The notes under the pieces are model-generated. The model did no database searches. It was not told the origin of the DNA and saw nothing but the letters and a program-made list of their open reading frames with translations. From positions 806,001 through 870,000 of the forward strand of contig NZ_BDAP01000001.1 in NCBI RefSeq assembly GCF_001598915.1: a stretch of DNA of 64,000 nucleotides, written 5' to 3'. Numbering within the stretch: the first letter of the stretch is position 1; every line of letters starts with the position of its first letter. The position numbers and the translations under genes were made by a program. This document shows positions 10,202 through 19,431 of the stretch, one piece after another. This DNA is from Williamsia muralis NBRC 105860 (GTDB taxonomy: Bacteria > Actinomycetota > Actinomycetes > Mycobacteriales > Mycobacteriaceae).

Positions 10202-12433
10202 TCAGGCTCCACGCTTTTCGGCGTACTGACGCAGGTTCTCCACCTGGGCCGGATCGAGGGACGGCCGAACCTTGTCCTGCGCCACCCCGACGTCCTCGGC
10301 GGTGACGATGGCTGCGTCGATGTTCCGCCGCATCGCGGCCAGAGCAGCCTCTCGGAGCAGTGCGGCGCAGTCGGCGGCCGAGTATCCGTCCAGCTCCGCG
10401 GCGAGCTCGTCGAGATCGATGTCTTCTGCCAGTGGCACCGACTTGCTCGACGTCCGCAGGATCGCGGCGCGGGCATCGGCGTCAGGTGGCGGCACGAACA
10501 CGAGCCGCTCCAGACGGCCGGGACGCAGCAGTGCCGGGTCGATGAGATCAGGGCGGTTCGTTGCGCCGAGGACCACCACATCCCGTAGGGGTTCGACACC
10601 GTCGAGTTCGGTGAGCAGCGCGGCGACCACACGATCGCCGACGCCCGAGTCCGACGACTGACCGCGGCGTGGGGCCAGCGCGTCGATCTCGTCGAGGAAG
10701 ATGAGCGATGGCGCCGACTCGCGTGCCCGGTCGAACAGGTCGCGGACTGCCTTCTCCGATGACCCGACCCATTTGTCCATCAGCTCAGCACCTTTGACGC
10801 TGTGCACGCTCAGTTGTCCGGACGCGGCGAGTGCCCGCACCACAAAGGTCTTGCCGCATCCGGGGGGACCGTAGAGCAGCACACCGCGGGGTGGGTCGAC
10901 GCCGAGCCGGGTGAAGGTGTCCGGGTGCTGTAGCGGCCAGAGCACGGCCTCGGTGAGCGCCTGTTTGGTCTCCACCATGTCGCCGACCTCGTCGAGCGTC
11001 AGGCTGCCGACCGCGACCTCGGGCGATGCCGACCTGGACACCGGCCGGATCACCTCCAGTGCGCCCAGCAGATCGGCCTCGATGAGCGTAGGTGGCTTGC
11101 CGTCGCGGGCGCTGCGGGCAGCTGCCCGCAGGGCGGCCTCGCGGGTGAGGGCGGCGAGGTCGGCGGCGACGAAACCGGGTGTACGAGCGCTGATCGCGCC
11201 GAGGTCGATGGTTCCGGTGGGCACGGACTCCAAGAGCGCACCGAGGAGCCCTCGCCGGATCTTGTTGTCGGGCAATCCGATCGACAGCTCGCGGTCGCAG
11301 AGGTCGGGATCGCGGAGCCGTTGGTCGAGGTTTTCGGGCGCCGAACTGGTGCAGATCAGAGCCACCCGGTCAGCCGTGATCGCCGTGCGTAAGGCGTCGA
11401 GGATGAGCGCCGAGACGGGGTCTGCCTCGGCGGGCAGCAGCGCCTCGACATCGCTGATGAGCAACACCGCGCCCGTGTCGGACGCTGCCGACACCAGCTG
11501 ACTGACCGCATCTTTGACAGCAGCGAGCCGCCCGGATGCCTCGAGCGCGCCGGTGACCGGGCCGTCGAGGTAGACCAGAGCTCGGCCGGCGCACACGGCC
11601 CGGGCGACGGTTGCCTTGCCCACCCCGGGTGGGCCGGTGAGCACCACACCGAGTCGGGCTTGCGCCCCGAGAGCGGTGAGCAGTTCCGGGTTGTCGAGGG
11701 CGAGGCCGAGCCATTCGGTCAGCTTGTCCACCTGTGCGTCGACGCCGACGAGTTCGTCGACGGTCCGAGCCGGGGGAGCAGTACTGACGGTCGCCTTGGC
11801 CGGTGTGTGCCGGGTGGATGCACTGGTGGCCGCTTCGGTGGTCGTCGGCAGGCCGGCGCTCTTGTCCGCCCACAGCACTGCGGTGTTCGGTTGCACGCTC
11901 ACCGGGCCGGATGGGTCGGCGTCCACCACGGTGAGCAGTTCGTTGGTCCAGGTGATGCCCACCGATCTCGCCAGCGAACGAGTGGCGTCGGACGTCGCGA
12001 AATCGGGACCGAGATCTCGCGGCAAGAGTGACACCACATCCCCGGCCGACACCACCTTTCCGAGGAGTGCGCGCCGCAGGGTGGTCTCGTCCACCGAATC
12101 GGCGGTCAGCCGCGAACCGCGCACCATCACGCGGGTGGCGCCGTGCACCACGACGGGGGACAACACCACCGGGGCATCGGACTTCAGGCCCGCGTTGGAC
12201 AGCGTCAACTCGTCGAGCAGCGCGATGCCGGTGGGCGCGGACGCATCGGTGGCTGCGATCACCGCGCCGGTGGTACGCGAGCCGATCACGGCCACCCCAT
12301 CCCACTCACGCAACGCCAACGCGGCCAGGACCTCGGGATGCACCCTGACGATGCCGCGGCGCGCCTCGGCCGCCGAGAGGTTGAGCCGGGCGGTCAGCGT
12401 CAGTTGCGGAGACGCGGCAGATGCGGGAGTCAC
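10202..12433 (-). CDS. tandem AAA+ ATPase, CDC48/p97-like
   Basis: A 743-residue protein with a ~200-residue N-terminal domain of CDC48 N-like character and two AAA modules. Module one has GPPGVGKAT, the Walker B-like LLISDVEALLP and a degenerate second region. Module two is canonical: GPPGCGKT, then LIFLDEIDALAPRRG, then GATNRPDLIDPALLRPGR. It corresponds to M. tuberculosis Rv0435c, and the downstream order pssA-psd-moeA matches Rv0436c-Rv0438c. It is presumed to be an unfolding or remodelling motor in the cytoplasm, with no known substrate. In the first module the Walker A ends Lys-Ala-Thr and the Walker B reads LISD rather than FLDE, so that ring may hydrolyse ATP poorly. It starts at a GTG. 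Confidence 0.92.
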   Translation of the reverse strand: MTPASAASPQLTLTARLNLSAAEARRGIVRVHPEVLAALALREWDGVAVIGSRTTGAVIAATDASAPTGIALLDELTLSNAGLKSDAPVVLSPVVVHGATRVMVRGSRLTADSVDETTLRRALLGKVVSAGDVVSLLPRDLGPDFATSDATRSLARSVGITWTNELLTVVDADPSGPVSVQPNTAVLWADKSAGLPTTTEAATSASTRHTPAKATVSTAPPARTVDELVGVDAQVDKLTEWLGLALDNPELLTALGAQARLGVVLTGPPGVGKATVARAVCAGRALVYLDGPVTGALEASGRLAAVKDAVSQLVSAASDTGAVLLISDVEALLPAEADPVSALILDALRTAITADRVALICTSSAPENLDQRLRDPDLCDRELSIGLPDNKIRRGLLGALLESVPTGTIDLGAISARTPGFVAADLAALTREAALRAAARSARDGKPPTLIEADLLGALEVIRPVSRSASPEVAVGSLTLDEVGDMVETKQALTEAVLWPLQHPDTFTRLGVDPPRGVLLYGPPGCGKTFVVRALAASGQLSVHSVKGAELMDKWVGSSEKAVRDLFDRARESAPSLIFLDEIDALAPRRGQSSDSGVGDRVVAALLTELDGVEPLRDVVVLGATNRPDLIDPALLRPGRLERLVFVPPPDADARAAILRTSSKSVPLAEDIDLDELAAELDGYSAADCAALLREAALAAMRRNIDAAIVTAEDVGVAQDKVRPSLDPAQVENLRQYAEKRGA

Positions 12434-12485
12434 AGGGCAAAACTACCGTCTGCGGCGATCGGCGCGGGCTGGTGCTCGCTACCCG

Positions 12486-13457
12486 TTACTGGTCGCCGGG
12501 GCGGCGCAGGCCCAGACGGGCCGACGATTTGGTCGGCCTGCCGCGCCGCACTTGCCGGATGGCGCGTCGTTCGGCCCGGCGTTCCCGGGGGTGGAAGTCC
12601 CAGGTCTCCGGTCGGCTGGCCACCCATCGCTTGGTGCGCCAGGCAAACGGGATGTGCAGCAGGTAGAGACCGATCGCCACCACCATGAGCAGATACGGGT
12701 AGGTCAGCAGCGCGGCGGCGAACAGGGCCACCCCGATGAGCACCAGCACCAACGCATTCGGCGGCACCGCGTACGACTTCAGGGATGCGGTCGGCAGACG
12801 ACTGACGGCCAGCAGTGCAGTGATGGTCATCCATGTGCCGACGGTGGCATCCGAGGTCCACCATCCCATTCCGAATTGCTCTTCGAGGGCGATGGGCAAC
12901 ATCGCGATGAGAGCGGCGGCGGGAGCGGGTACACCCACGAAGAAATCCTTGGTGTACTGCGGTGTGTCGTCTTCGTCGATCAGTGTATTGAACCGAGCCA
13001 ACCTCAAAACGATTGCGCAGCAATAGATCAGCGACAGCAGCCATCCCACGTCGTTGCCCTCGAGCAGGAGGACGTAGAGGGTCAACGCGGGGGCCACCCC
13101 GAAGTTGATGGCGTCGGCGAGAGAATCCAGTTCGGCGCCGATACGCGTGGTCGCCCCCAGCAAGCGGGCCACCCGGCCGTCGAGGCCGTCGAGGAGCGCC
13201 GCAGCCGCGATCATGGCAACGCACAGGTGGATTCGGCCATCGAGAGCGAACTTGGTGGCCGACAGGCCGGCGCAGATGGCAAGCACGGTGAGCGCCGACG
13301 GAACGAGGAGCTTGCCGGTGTTCAGTGTTCCCGCACGGCTCGGACGGCGCCGCCGCCTCGGACTACCTGCCGGTACCACCCGGCTGCCGGAACGTCGGCC
13401 CGTGTCCTTGCGACCCGGATCCTTTCGGACGGGTTCCTTGCGAACGGACTCTTTCAT
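12486..13457 (-). CDS. pssA: CDP-diacylglycerol--serine O-phosphatidyltransferase (PssA)
   Basis: Makes phosphatidylserine from CDP-diacylglycerol and L-serine at the membrane. The CDP-alcohol phosphotransferase signature is intact (DGRVARLLGATTRIGAELDS then LAD), followed by six or so helices. The 323 residues include a ~45-residue basic N-terminal extension (repeated KEP/KDP/RKD) and a basic tail. The ATG at 13457 overlaps the psd stop codon (ATGA), so the two phospholipid genes are coupled and their products act in sequence. Confidence 0.95.
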   Translation of the reverse strand: MKESVRKEPVRKDPGRKDTGRRSGSRVVPAGSPRRRRRPSRAGTLNTGKLLVPSALTVLAICAGLSATKFALDGRIHLCVAMIAAAALLDGLDGRVARLLGATTRIGAELDSLADAINFGVAPALTLYVLLLEGNDVGWLLSLIYCCAIVLRLARFNTLIDEDDTPQYTKDFFVGVPAPAAALIAMLPIALEEQFGMGWWTSDATVGTWMTITALLAVSRLPTASLKSYAVPPNALVLVLIGVALFAAALLTYPYLLMVVAIGLYLLHIPFAWRTKRWVASRPETWDFHPRERRAERRAIRQVRRGRPTKSSARLGLRRPGDQ

Positions 13458-14176
13458 CCCAGCTGCGCCAACACGGTCTCCGCGCCGACGGCGCGTTGGC
13501 CCACGGCGACGAGCGGTCGGGTGCCCTCGGGCAGGTAGACGTCCACACGTGATCCGAACCGGATCAAGCCGTAGGTGTCGCCGAGCGTCACCGGGTCGCC
13601 GGGGCGGGCCTCACACACGATGCGCCTGGCGATGAGCCCGGCGATCTGCACCACCACCAACTCGGTGCCGTCGGCGGTGCGGATCAGCATGGAGTTGCGC
13701 TCGTTCTCGGCGCTTGCATCGGGGAGGTCGGCGCTGACGAACTTGCCCGGCCGGTATTCGACCGACTCGACCGTGCCGGCGATCGGGATCCGTTGCACGT
13801 GTACGTCGAAGATCGAGAGGAAGATCGACACGCGTGGTCGGGGAGTGTCGCCCAGTCCGAGCTCGTGCGGTGGCGGGGCATGGTCCACCAACGCGACCTG
13901 CCCGTCGGCCGGTGCGACCACTACTCCGGCAGCGTTCGGGGGCACCCGGCTCGGGTGACGGAAGAACGCGGCGGTGGCGAGTGTGGCTGCGGTTGCCGGT
14001 GTCCGGATCCAGCCGTGGCGTCGGCCGGCGAGGGCCACGGCGGCGCCCGCCGCCACGAACGGCACACCGGCCCGGTGGATCGGTGGCACGGTTTCCCGCA
14101 CGAGGTCGGCAAAATGTGCCAGGCGGGTCACACTCTCGGGTTCAGTAGGTCTGGGTCGTCTGGCCATGGCCGCCAT
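13454..14176 (-). CDS. psd: phosphatidylserine decarboxylase proenzyme (Psd)
   Basis: Decarboxylates phosphatidylserine to phosphatidylethanolamine. It self-cleaves to form a pyruvoyl group; the cleavage pair is Gly208-Ser209 in RFGSRVDVYLP near the C-terminus. At 240 residues it is the short archaeal/actinobacterial type. Other landmarks are FFRHPSRVPP, VVAPADGQV and RVSIFLSIFDVHVQRIP, with the catalytic Asp and His. The start at 14176 is the first of two close ATGs (a second is at 14167). It overlaps pssA and matches the order of M. tuberculosis Rv0437c. Confidence 0.95.
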   Translation of the reverse strand: MAAMARRPRPTEPESVTRLAHFADLVRETVPPIHRAGVPFVAAGAAVALAGRRHGWIRTPATAATLATAAFFRHPSRVPPNAAGVVVAPADGQVALVDHAPPPHELGLGDTPRPRVSIFLSIFDVHVQRIPIAGTVESVEYRPGKFVSADLPDASAENERNSMLIRTADGTELVVVQIAGLIARRIVCEARPGDPVTLGDTYGLIRFGSRVDVYLPEGTRPLVAVGQRAVGAETVLAQLG

Positions 14177-14195
14177 TGTCGCAGGTGCTCATCGG

Positions 14196-15431
14196 TCAGC
14201 TGTCCTCCAGGATCAGCACTTCGACGTCGGCGCCGGTCTCGACCCTGTCGGTGTCCGCAGCGATGTCGAGCAATGCGTTTGCCGATGCCATGAACGCCAG
14301 GTGATGCGAACCCGGTGGCCCGATGGGTCGCACCGAGGCGACACCGTCGGCGATCGTGAGTTCACCCCTGCGGAACTGGCGTTTGCCTCTCGGAGAGGTG
14401 ATCGGTTCGGTGACCGACGCGGTGGTGGTCCGCCGTGAGGCGGGCAGGCCCATGGCTGCGCGCAGGGCCGGCCGGACGAACACCTCGAAGGACACCTGAG
14501 CGCTCACCGGATTGCCAGGCAGGGTGATGATCGGGACAGCTGTGCCCCCCGAGCTCGTATAGGTGCCGCAACCCTGCGGCATGCCGGGCTGCATGGCCAC
14601 CTTGGCGAACTCCACCCCGTGACCGACCAACGCATCCTTGACGACCTCGTAGGCGCCGGCGCTGACGCCGCCGGAGGTGATGATGAGGTCGACGGCGGTA
14701 CCGTCTGCGCCGTCGACGTACTCGTCGAGTCGTGCCCGGAACTGGTCGACGTCATCGGGTACGAAGTGCACCTGTTCGGAGATCGCCCCGGCCTCGATGG
14801 CCGCGGCGGTCAGCATCGCGCCGTTGGACTCGTAGATCTGTCCGTATTGCAGCGGCGTCCCTGCGGGCACCAGCTCACTTCCGGTCGACAGGACCAGCAC
14901 CCGTAACGGCGCGAACACGGCGACCTCGGCGATACCGAGCGCAGCCAGCAGGCCCAACTGCGGTGCGTGCAGAACGCGCCCGGACGAGAGGGCACGGGTC
15001 CCTGAGCCGATATCGGAACCGGCGGGGCGGATGGCGGCTCCGGCCGGGACCGGTGCGTTGATCCTCACCTCGGAGACGCCGCCGTCGGTGAGCTCCACCT
15101 GGATCACCGCGTCCGCTCCGGCCGGCACGGGTGCTCCGGTCATGATGCGGTGGGCCGTGCCAGGAGAAAGGGTGAGCTGATCGGTTCGCCCTGCCGGGAT
15201 GTCTTCTGCGACAGGCAGAATGACGGGATCGGTTTCCGTCGCGTGCGCGATGTCCGAGGCGATGACGGCGTAGCCGTCCATCGCCGAGTTGTCGAAGCCG
15301 GGCAGCGTGACCCCGGCGACGACATCGTCGGCGAGCACCCTGCCAAGGGCGGCTGCGGCAGGCACGGTGACAGGCCGGGGCTCGGCGAACAAGGCTGCGA
15401 CGATGGCCTGGTGTTCCTCGACTGTGCGCAT
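14196..15431 (-). CDS. moeA: molybdopterin molybdenumtransferase (MoeA)
   Basis: Inserts molybdate into adenylylated molybdopterin in the last step of molybdenum cofactor synthesis. The 411 residues show the MoeA layout: the substrate-binding GFDNSAMDGYAV, the MPT-binding domain with LSTGSELVPAGTP and TSGGVSAGAYE, LPGNPVSAQVSFEVFVRP, and a C-terminal barrel. The start is the ATG at 15431; the open frame runs further upstream but has no MoeA sequence there. This ATG shares one base with the stop codon of the M20 peptidase gene, so the genes are probably co-transcribed. It is the counterpart of M. tuberculosis MoeA2 (Rv0438c). Confidence 0.95.
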   Translation of the reverse strand: MRTVEEHQAIVAALFAEPRPVTVPAAAALGRVLADDVVAGVTLPGFDNSAMDGYAVIASDIAHATETDPVILPVAEDIPAGRTDQLTLSPGTAHRIMTGAPVPAGADAVIQVELTDGGVSEVRINAPVPAGAAIRPAGSDIGSGTRALSSGRVLHAPQLGLLAALGIAEVAVFAPLRVLVLSTGSELVPAGTPLQYGQIYESNGAMLTAAAIEAGAISEQVHFVPDDVDQFRARLDEYVDGADGTAVDLIITSGGVSAGAYEVVKDALVGHGVEFAKVAMQPGMPQGCGTYTSSGGTAVPIITLPGNPVSAQVSFEVFVRPALRAAMGLPASRRTTTASVTEPITSPRGKRQFRRGELTIADGVASVRPIGPPGSHHLAFMASANALLDIAADTDRVETGADVEVLILEDS

Positions 15432-16804
15432 CAGGCGTCCACCGTGTACGTGGCGAGGAAGAGGGCAAGCGACAGTGCGGTTTTCGAGATCTCGTCGGGA
15501 TCCACACTCTCGTTGGGTGCATGGATCCGGCAATTCGGTTCCTCGACGCCGAGTAGTGCAATCTCGGCCCTGGGGCAGATTTCCGAGAGCACCGTGCACA
15601 GGGGTATCGATCCACCCTGACCGGAATGGACCACCTCGGCCCGGTACGCCTTGCCCATCGCCTCGGTGAGCGCCTTGTACCCAGGGCCCGAGGTGTCGGC
15701 AGCGAACGGTGCCCCGGTCATCACGGTGTCGACCTGCACCTTGGCGTGCCACGGAATGTGCTTGTGCAGATGACCTTCCAGTGCCAACGCGGCCACACCG
15801 GGATTCACGCCGGGTGGCACACGCAGGTTGAGCATCGCCGAGGCGCGTGGGTTGATGGCGGCCACGCAGTCGTCGGTGTTCGGTGCGTCCAAACCGATCA
15901 CCGTCACCGCCGGCCGCGCCCACACCATCTCTGCAGGGGTGCCCGAGCCGAGGATGTCCACACCGTCGAGCGTTGTGGAGTCGGAGCGGAACTGCAGGGG
16001 ATCGTAGGTTGCGCCGGGCCAGGATTGACTGGCGGGCAGCCCGTCGATCGTGGTGTTGCCGTCCGCATCTCGCAGGGACGCCAACCCGGCGATGAGTGCG
16101 GCAAGCGCGTCGGGGGCCGCGCCGCCGAACTGTCCCGCATGCACTTCCGATGCGAGGGTCTCGACCGAGACCTTCACGCCCGCGACCCCACGCAGGCTGG
16201 TGGTGAGCGTGGGTACACCCGGGGCCACGTTTCCGGTGTCACAGATCAGGATCATGTCCGCATCGAAGAGGTCTGGCTGCCTGCGGGCGAGTTGATCCAG
16301 ACCCTCGCCGCCGGCTTCTTCCGAGCCCTCGATCACCACTCGAATTCCCAACGCCGGCAGCGCCGCAAATGAGCGCAGCGCGGTGAGGATGGCGACGACG
16401 TTGCCCTTGCAGTCCGCCGCACCTCGCCCGAACCAGCGACCGTCGTGAGTGGTGAGTGCAAACGGCGGCGAGTTCCAGAGATCTTCGGGGCCGGCCGGCT
16501 GCACGTCGTGGTGTGAGTACAGCAAGACGGTCGGCGATCCTGGCGGGCCAGGGCGATGACCGATCACGGCCTGACTGCCGTCGACGGTGTCGTACACCTG
16601 CGTCTCGATCCCGGCGTCGGCGAACGCGCCACGAACCCAGGCAGCGCTGGCGCGGCAGTCATCCCGTTTGTCGGGATCGATGTGTACAGACGGCAACGAC
16701 ACGAGGTCGGCGAGGTCGGAGTGAGCGCGCGACATCAGGCCGGTCACACGTTTGGACAGGGTCGAGTACTGCGTCGAGAGCTGGTCGGCCATGGTGCCAA
16801 GCAT
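15431..16804 (-). CDS. M20/M25/M40 family metallo-dipeptidase
   Basis: A 457-residue zinc peptidase. Metal ligands are visible in order: His in LLYSHHDVQPAG, Asp in GRGAADCKGN, the Glu pair in EGSEEAGGEGL, Asp in MILICDTGN, and a His near the C-terminus in RIHAPNES. A dimerisation domain lies between. It probably cleaves dipeptides or small peptide-like molecules in the cytoplasm. It leads the minus-strand run that continues into moeA. The start could be the ATG at 16804 or the one at 16792; neither has a clear ribosome binding site. Confidence 0.9.
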   Translation of the reverse strand: MLGTMADQLSTQYSTLSKRVTGLMSRAHSDLADLVSLPSVHIDPDKRDDCRASAAWVRGAFADAGIETQVYDTVDGSQAVIGHRPGPPGSPTVLLYSHHDVQPAGPEDLWNSPPFALTTHDGRWFGRGAADCKGNVVAILTALRSFAALPALGIRVVIEGSEEAGGEGLDQLARRQPDLFDADMILICDTGNVAPGVPTLTTSLRGVAGVKVSVETLASEVHAGQFGGAAPDALAALIAGLASLRDADGNTTIDGLPASQSWPGATYDPLQFRSDSTTLDGVDILGSGTPAEMVWARPAVTVIGLDAPNTDDCVAAINPRASAMLNLRVPPGVNPGVAALALEGHLHKHIPWHAKVQVDTVMTGAPFAADTSGPGYKALTEAMGKAYRAEVVHSGQGGSIPLCTVLSEICPRAEIALLGVEEPNCRIHAPNESVDPDEISKTALSLALFLATYTVDA

Positions 16805-16929
16805 GCCGGAAGGACCACCACGACCGCCAGAAAAGTCGAGTTCGGCATGATCGGGCGGCGCTGTGAGAATTGTCGGACCTGTCGGCTCCCGCGTGCGATC
16901 GACCGTTGGCAGGACTAGGTTTCTCAGGT

Positions 16930-17718
16930 ATGGCCGAAGGGTTGCTGCTCGACATCGACGGGGTGCTCGTCACCTCGTGGAAAGCCCTGCCCGGTGCCGT
17001 CGAAGCCCTCGAGGAGATCGCCGCCACCGGCCTGCCGCGAATGTTCTTGACCAACACCACATCCAAGTCGCGAGCGCAGATTGCCGAGGCGCTCACCGAC
17101 GTGGGGTTCAACGTGCGTGACGACGAGATCGTGACAGCCGCCGTGTTGACGGCCGAGTACCTGCGCACCAAACACCCCGGTAAGCGGGTTGTGGTGTTCA
17201 ACGAGGGTGCGGTCAACGAGGACATGGCAGGGGTGAATCTCGTCGACGACGACCCCGAAGTGGTGGTCTTCGGGGGCGCGGGACCGTCGTTCACCCACGA
17301 GCTGATGTCGAGAGCCCTGGGCTGGATGATCGAAGGCGTACCGACCATCGCCATGCACCGGTCGCTCACGTGGTCGACCAGCAGCGGACCGAAGATCGAC
17401 ACCGGGGTGTACCTCGAAGGCCTCCAGAAGGCCACCGGAAAGAAGATCCGCGCGATCGGCAAACCGTCACCGCTGGGCTTTCGTTCGGCCGTGGAGATGC
17501 TCGGCGTCGGTGATCCGGGCGGGGTGGTGATGGTGGGCGACGACATGTACAGCGATGTGCTGGGCGCCCAGAAGACCGCGATCACCGGCGTGTTGGTGCG
17601 GACCGGCAAGTTCTTGCCCGAACAACTCGACGCCCTGGTCAAGGACGAGTTCGGGCAGGTCCCCGATCACGTCATCGACTCGATCGCGGACCTGCCCGCA
17701 CTGCTGAAGAAACTGTAG
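16930..17718 (+). CDS. HAD-IIA family hydrolase (LHPP-like)
   Basis: A 262-residue phosphatase-fold protein of HAD subfamily IIA, the group that includes LHPP-like phosphatases. Motif I is DIDGVLVTSW, motif II is FLTNTTSKS, motif III has the Lys in GKPSPLGF, and motif IV is VGDDMYSDVLGA. The start is the ATG at 16930, placing motif I about eight residues in, as usual; a TTG at 16870 is also in frame. The physiological substrate is not evident. It is transcribed away from the M20 gene and converges on a SRPBCC gene four bases away. Confidence 0.9.
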   Translation: MAEGLLLDIDGVLVTSWKALPGAVEALEEIAATGLPRMFLTNTTSKSRAQIAEALTDVGFNVRDDEIVTAAVLTAEYLRTKHPGKRVVVFNEGAVNEDMAGVNLVDDDPEVVVFGGAGPSFTHELMSRALGWMIEGVPTIAMHRSLTWSTSSGPKIDTGVYLEGLQKATGKKIRAIGKPSPLGFRSAVEMLGVGDPGGVVMVGDDMYSDVLGAQKTAITGVLVRTGKFLPEQLDALVKDEFGQVPDHVIDSIADLPALLKKL

Positions 17719-17722
17719 TGCG

Positions 17723-18178
17723 CTAGCGCACCGACGCCTTGATCTTGCCCAGCGTCTGCTGCATCCCGTCGGTGAGCTCGGCGTCGAACGACTTCTCGCC
17801 GCCGAATGCCAGGTTGATCAGCGTCGACGACACCTTGGTGGTGCCGTTGGGTGCCTCACGACGTTCGGTGAGCTCCACGCCGTCCTCGGTGGGGGTGATG
17901 GTGAAGCTCCACACGCTGTTGTTCTCGTTGATCTTGTACGCGATCTCTTTGTTCGGTTCGAACCGGACCACCTTTGCGGTGGTCGGCCAGACCAGCAGAC
18001 CGCGTTTGTTCACGTTGACAGTCTTGGTGCCGAGAGTGACGGGACCGCCCCCGCGGACCACGACCTTGCGGCATTGCGGGCTCCACTCGCCCATCCGCTT
18101 CAGGTCGGACACCACTTTCCACACCTGCTCAGGTGTGGCCTTGATGTGAGTGGACGCTTCGAGCAGTGGGGCAGCCAT
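17723..18178 (-). CDS. SRPBCC (START-like) family protein
   Basis: A 151-residue helix-grip protein of the polyketide cyclase/dehydrase superfamily, which binds hydrophobic ligands. Landmarks are ASTHIKATPEQVWKVVSDLKRMGEWSP at the start and the C-terminal long helix after GGEKSFD. The ATG at 18178 has AGGAG six bases upstream and was preferred over one nine codons earlier. It lies just downstream of two acyl-CoA dehydrogenase genes in the same direction, so a lipid-related role is plausible. A relative with similar architecture is at 60.9 kb. Confidence 0.85.
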   Translation of the reverse strand: MAAPLLEASTHIKATPEQVWKVVSDLKRMGEWSPQCRKVVVRGGGPVTLGTKTVNVNKRGLLVWPTTAKVVRFEPNKEIAYKINENNSVWSFTITPTEDGVELTERREAPNGTTKVSSTLINLAFGGEKSFDAELTDGMQQTLGKIKASVR

Positions 18179-18204
18179 GGAACTCCTGTCAATGAACGTT
18201 GTCA

Positions 18205-19347
18205 CTATCCGATCAGGATCTTGTCATAGTCCGCGATCTGATTCGACAGTGTTCGGAGATGTTCGGACGCGCCGCCGAGGGTGTGTTCGATGGCGAGCAG
18301 CCGGCTCACGTAGTGCCCGACCGGGTACTCGGCGGTGATGCCGATGCCGCCATGCATCTGGATGGCCTCCTGCCCGATCTTGCGGGCGGAACGGCAGATC
18401 TGCAGTTTGGCCCGCGACGCGACGATCGGGTTGACGTCGCCGTCGGCCAGGGTGACCGTGGCGTAGAGACTCATGCTGCGGGCCTGCTCGAGGAGTACGT
18501 ACATGTCGGCGGCACGCTGGGTCAGGGTCTGGAACTTCGCCAGTGGTACGCCGAACTGCTTGCGCTGCTTGAGGTATTCGGTGGTGAACCGCAGCGATTC
18601 CTCCATGGCGCCGACGGCCTCGGCGCACAGTGCGACCTGCGTGACCACTTCCGAACGCACCAGCGCCGCGGCCACATCACCCTCGGCCAGTCGGGTGGCG
18701 GGAGCCTCCTGTAGTTCCACCTGGGCACCACGCCGCATGTCGTGCGTACGGAACGGGGTGCGAGATACGCCGGTCGCGGTGGCGTCCACAAGGAACAGGC
18801 CGATCTCGCCTTGCCCTTGGCCCTGGGCGTCGATACGGGCGGTCACCACCAGGACGTCGGCGCAATCGCCGTGCAACGCAGGGTTTTTACGGCCGGTGAG
18901 GACGTAGCCGTCTCCCGATGCCGTGGCGGTGGTACTGACAGCAGCGCTCGGCCACCGGTCGCCCGGTTCGGTGTGCGCGAATGCCGCGAGGAGTTCGCCG
19001 GAGGCGAGTTGTGGCAGGTACTGGGCACGTTGTTCCGCGCTGCCGGTCTCGGCGATGAGTCCGCCGGGCACGTACACCGCGTCGAGCACGGGCTCTGGAG
19101 CAAGACTGCGACCGATCTCGCCGAGTACGGCCGCGACCTCTTCGGGCCCGGCTCCCATGCCACCGTCGTCCTCGCTGAACGGGAGACCGAGAATGCCGAT
19201 CTCCGCCAACGACTTCCACACGTCCCGGCTCCAGCCGAGGTCGGTGGCGGTGACCTCGCGCAGCTTCTCGATGTCGTAGAACTTGGTCAGGACGTCATGC
19301 GCGGTGTCGCGCAGCATCGTCTGTTCCTCGTTGAGTTCAAAATCCAT
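18205..19347 (-). CDS. acyl-CoA dehydrogenase, first of a pair (FadE-like)
   Basis: FAD-dependent alpha,beta-dehydrogenation of an acyl-CoA. The 380 residues follow the acyl-CoA dehydrogenase layout: N-terminal helices (ELNEEQTMLRDTAHDVL), a middle beta domain (FAHTEPGDRW in place of the usual TEP-GSD block) and a C-terminal helical domain (RKQFGVPLAKFQTLTQRAADMYV; QMHGGIGITAEYPVGHY). The usual YEGT Glu region reads HTLGGASEH. It is paired with the next gene, as in actinobacterial FadE pairs such as FadE28-FadE29, which form alpha2beta2 enzymes for steroid-like side chains. The heteromer is inference. Confidence 0.9.
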   Translation of the reverse strand: MDFELNEEQTMLRDTAHDVLTKFYDIEKLREVTATDLGWSRDVWKSLAEIGILGLPFSEDDGGMGAGPEEVAAVLGEIGRSLAPEPVLDAVYVPGGLIAETGSAEQRAQYLPQLASGELLAAFAHTEPGDRWPSAAVSTTATASGDGYVLTGRKNPALHGDCADVLVVTARIDAQGQGQGEIGLFLVDATATGVSRTPFRTHDMRRGAQVELQEAPATRLAEGDVAAALVRSEVVTQVALCAEAVGAMEESLRFTTEYLKQRKQFGVPLAKFQTLTQRAADMYVLLEQARSMSLYATVTLADGDVNPIVASRAKLQICRSARKIGQEAIQMHGGIGITAEYPVGHYVSRLLAIEHTLGGASEHLRTLSNQIADYDKILIG

Positions 19348-19431
19348 GGTGAAGGCAGTCCTTCGTTAGTTGGTGCCGCGAGCGCTCGACGTCGGCATCA
19401 GGGATGAAGTCCGTAGATGGGGAGGTCGTGG

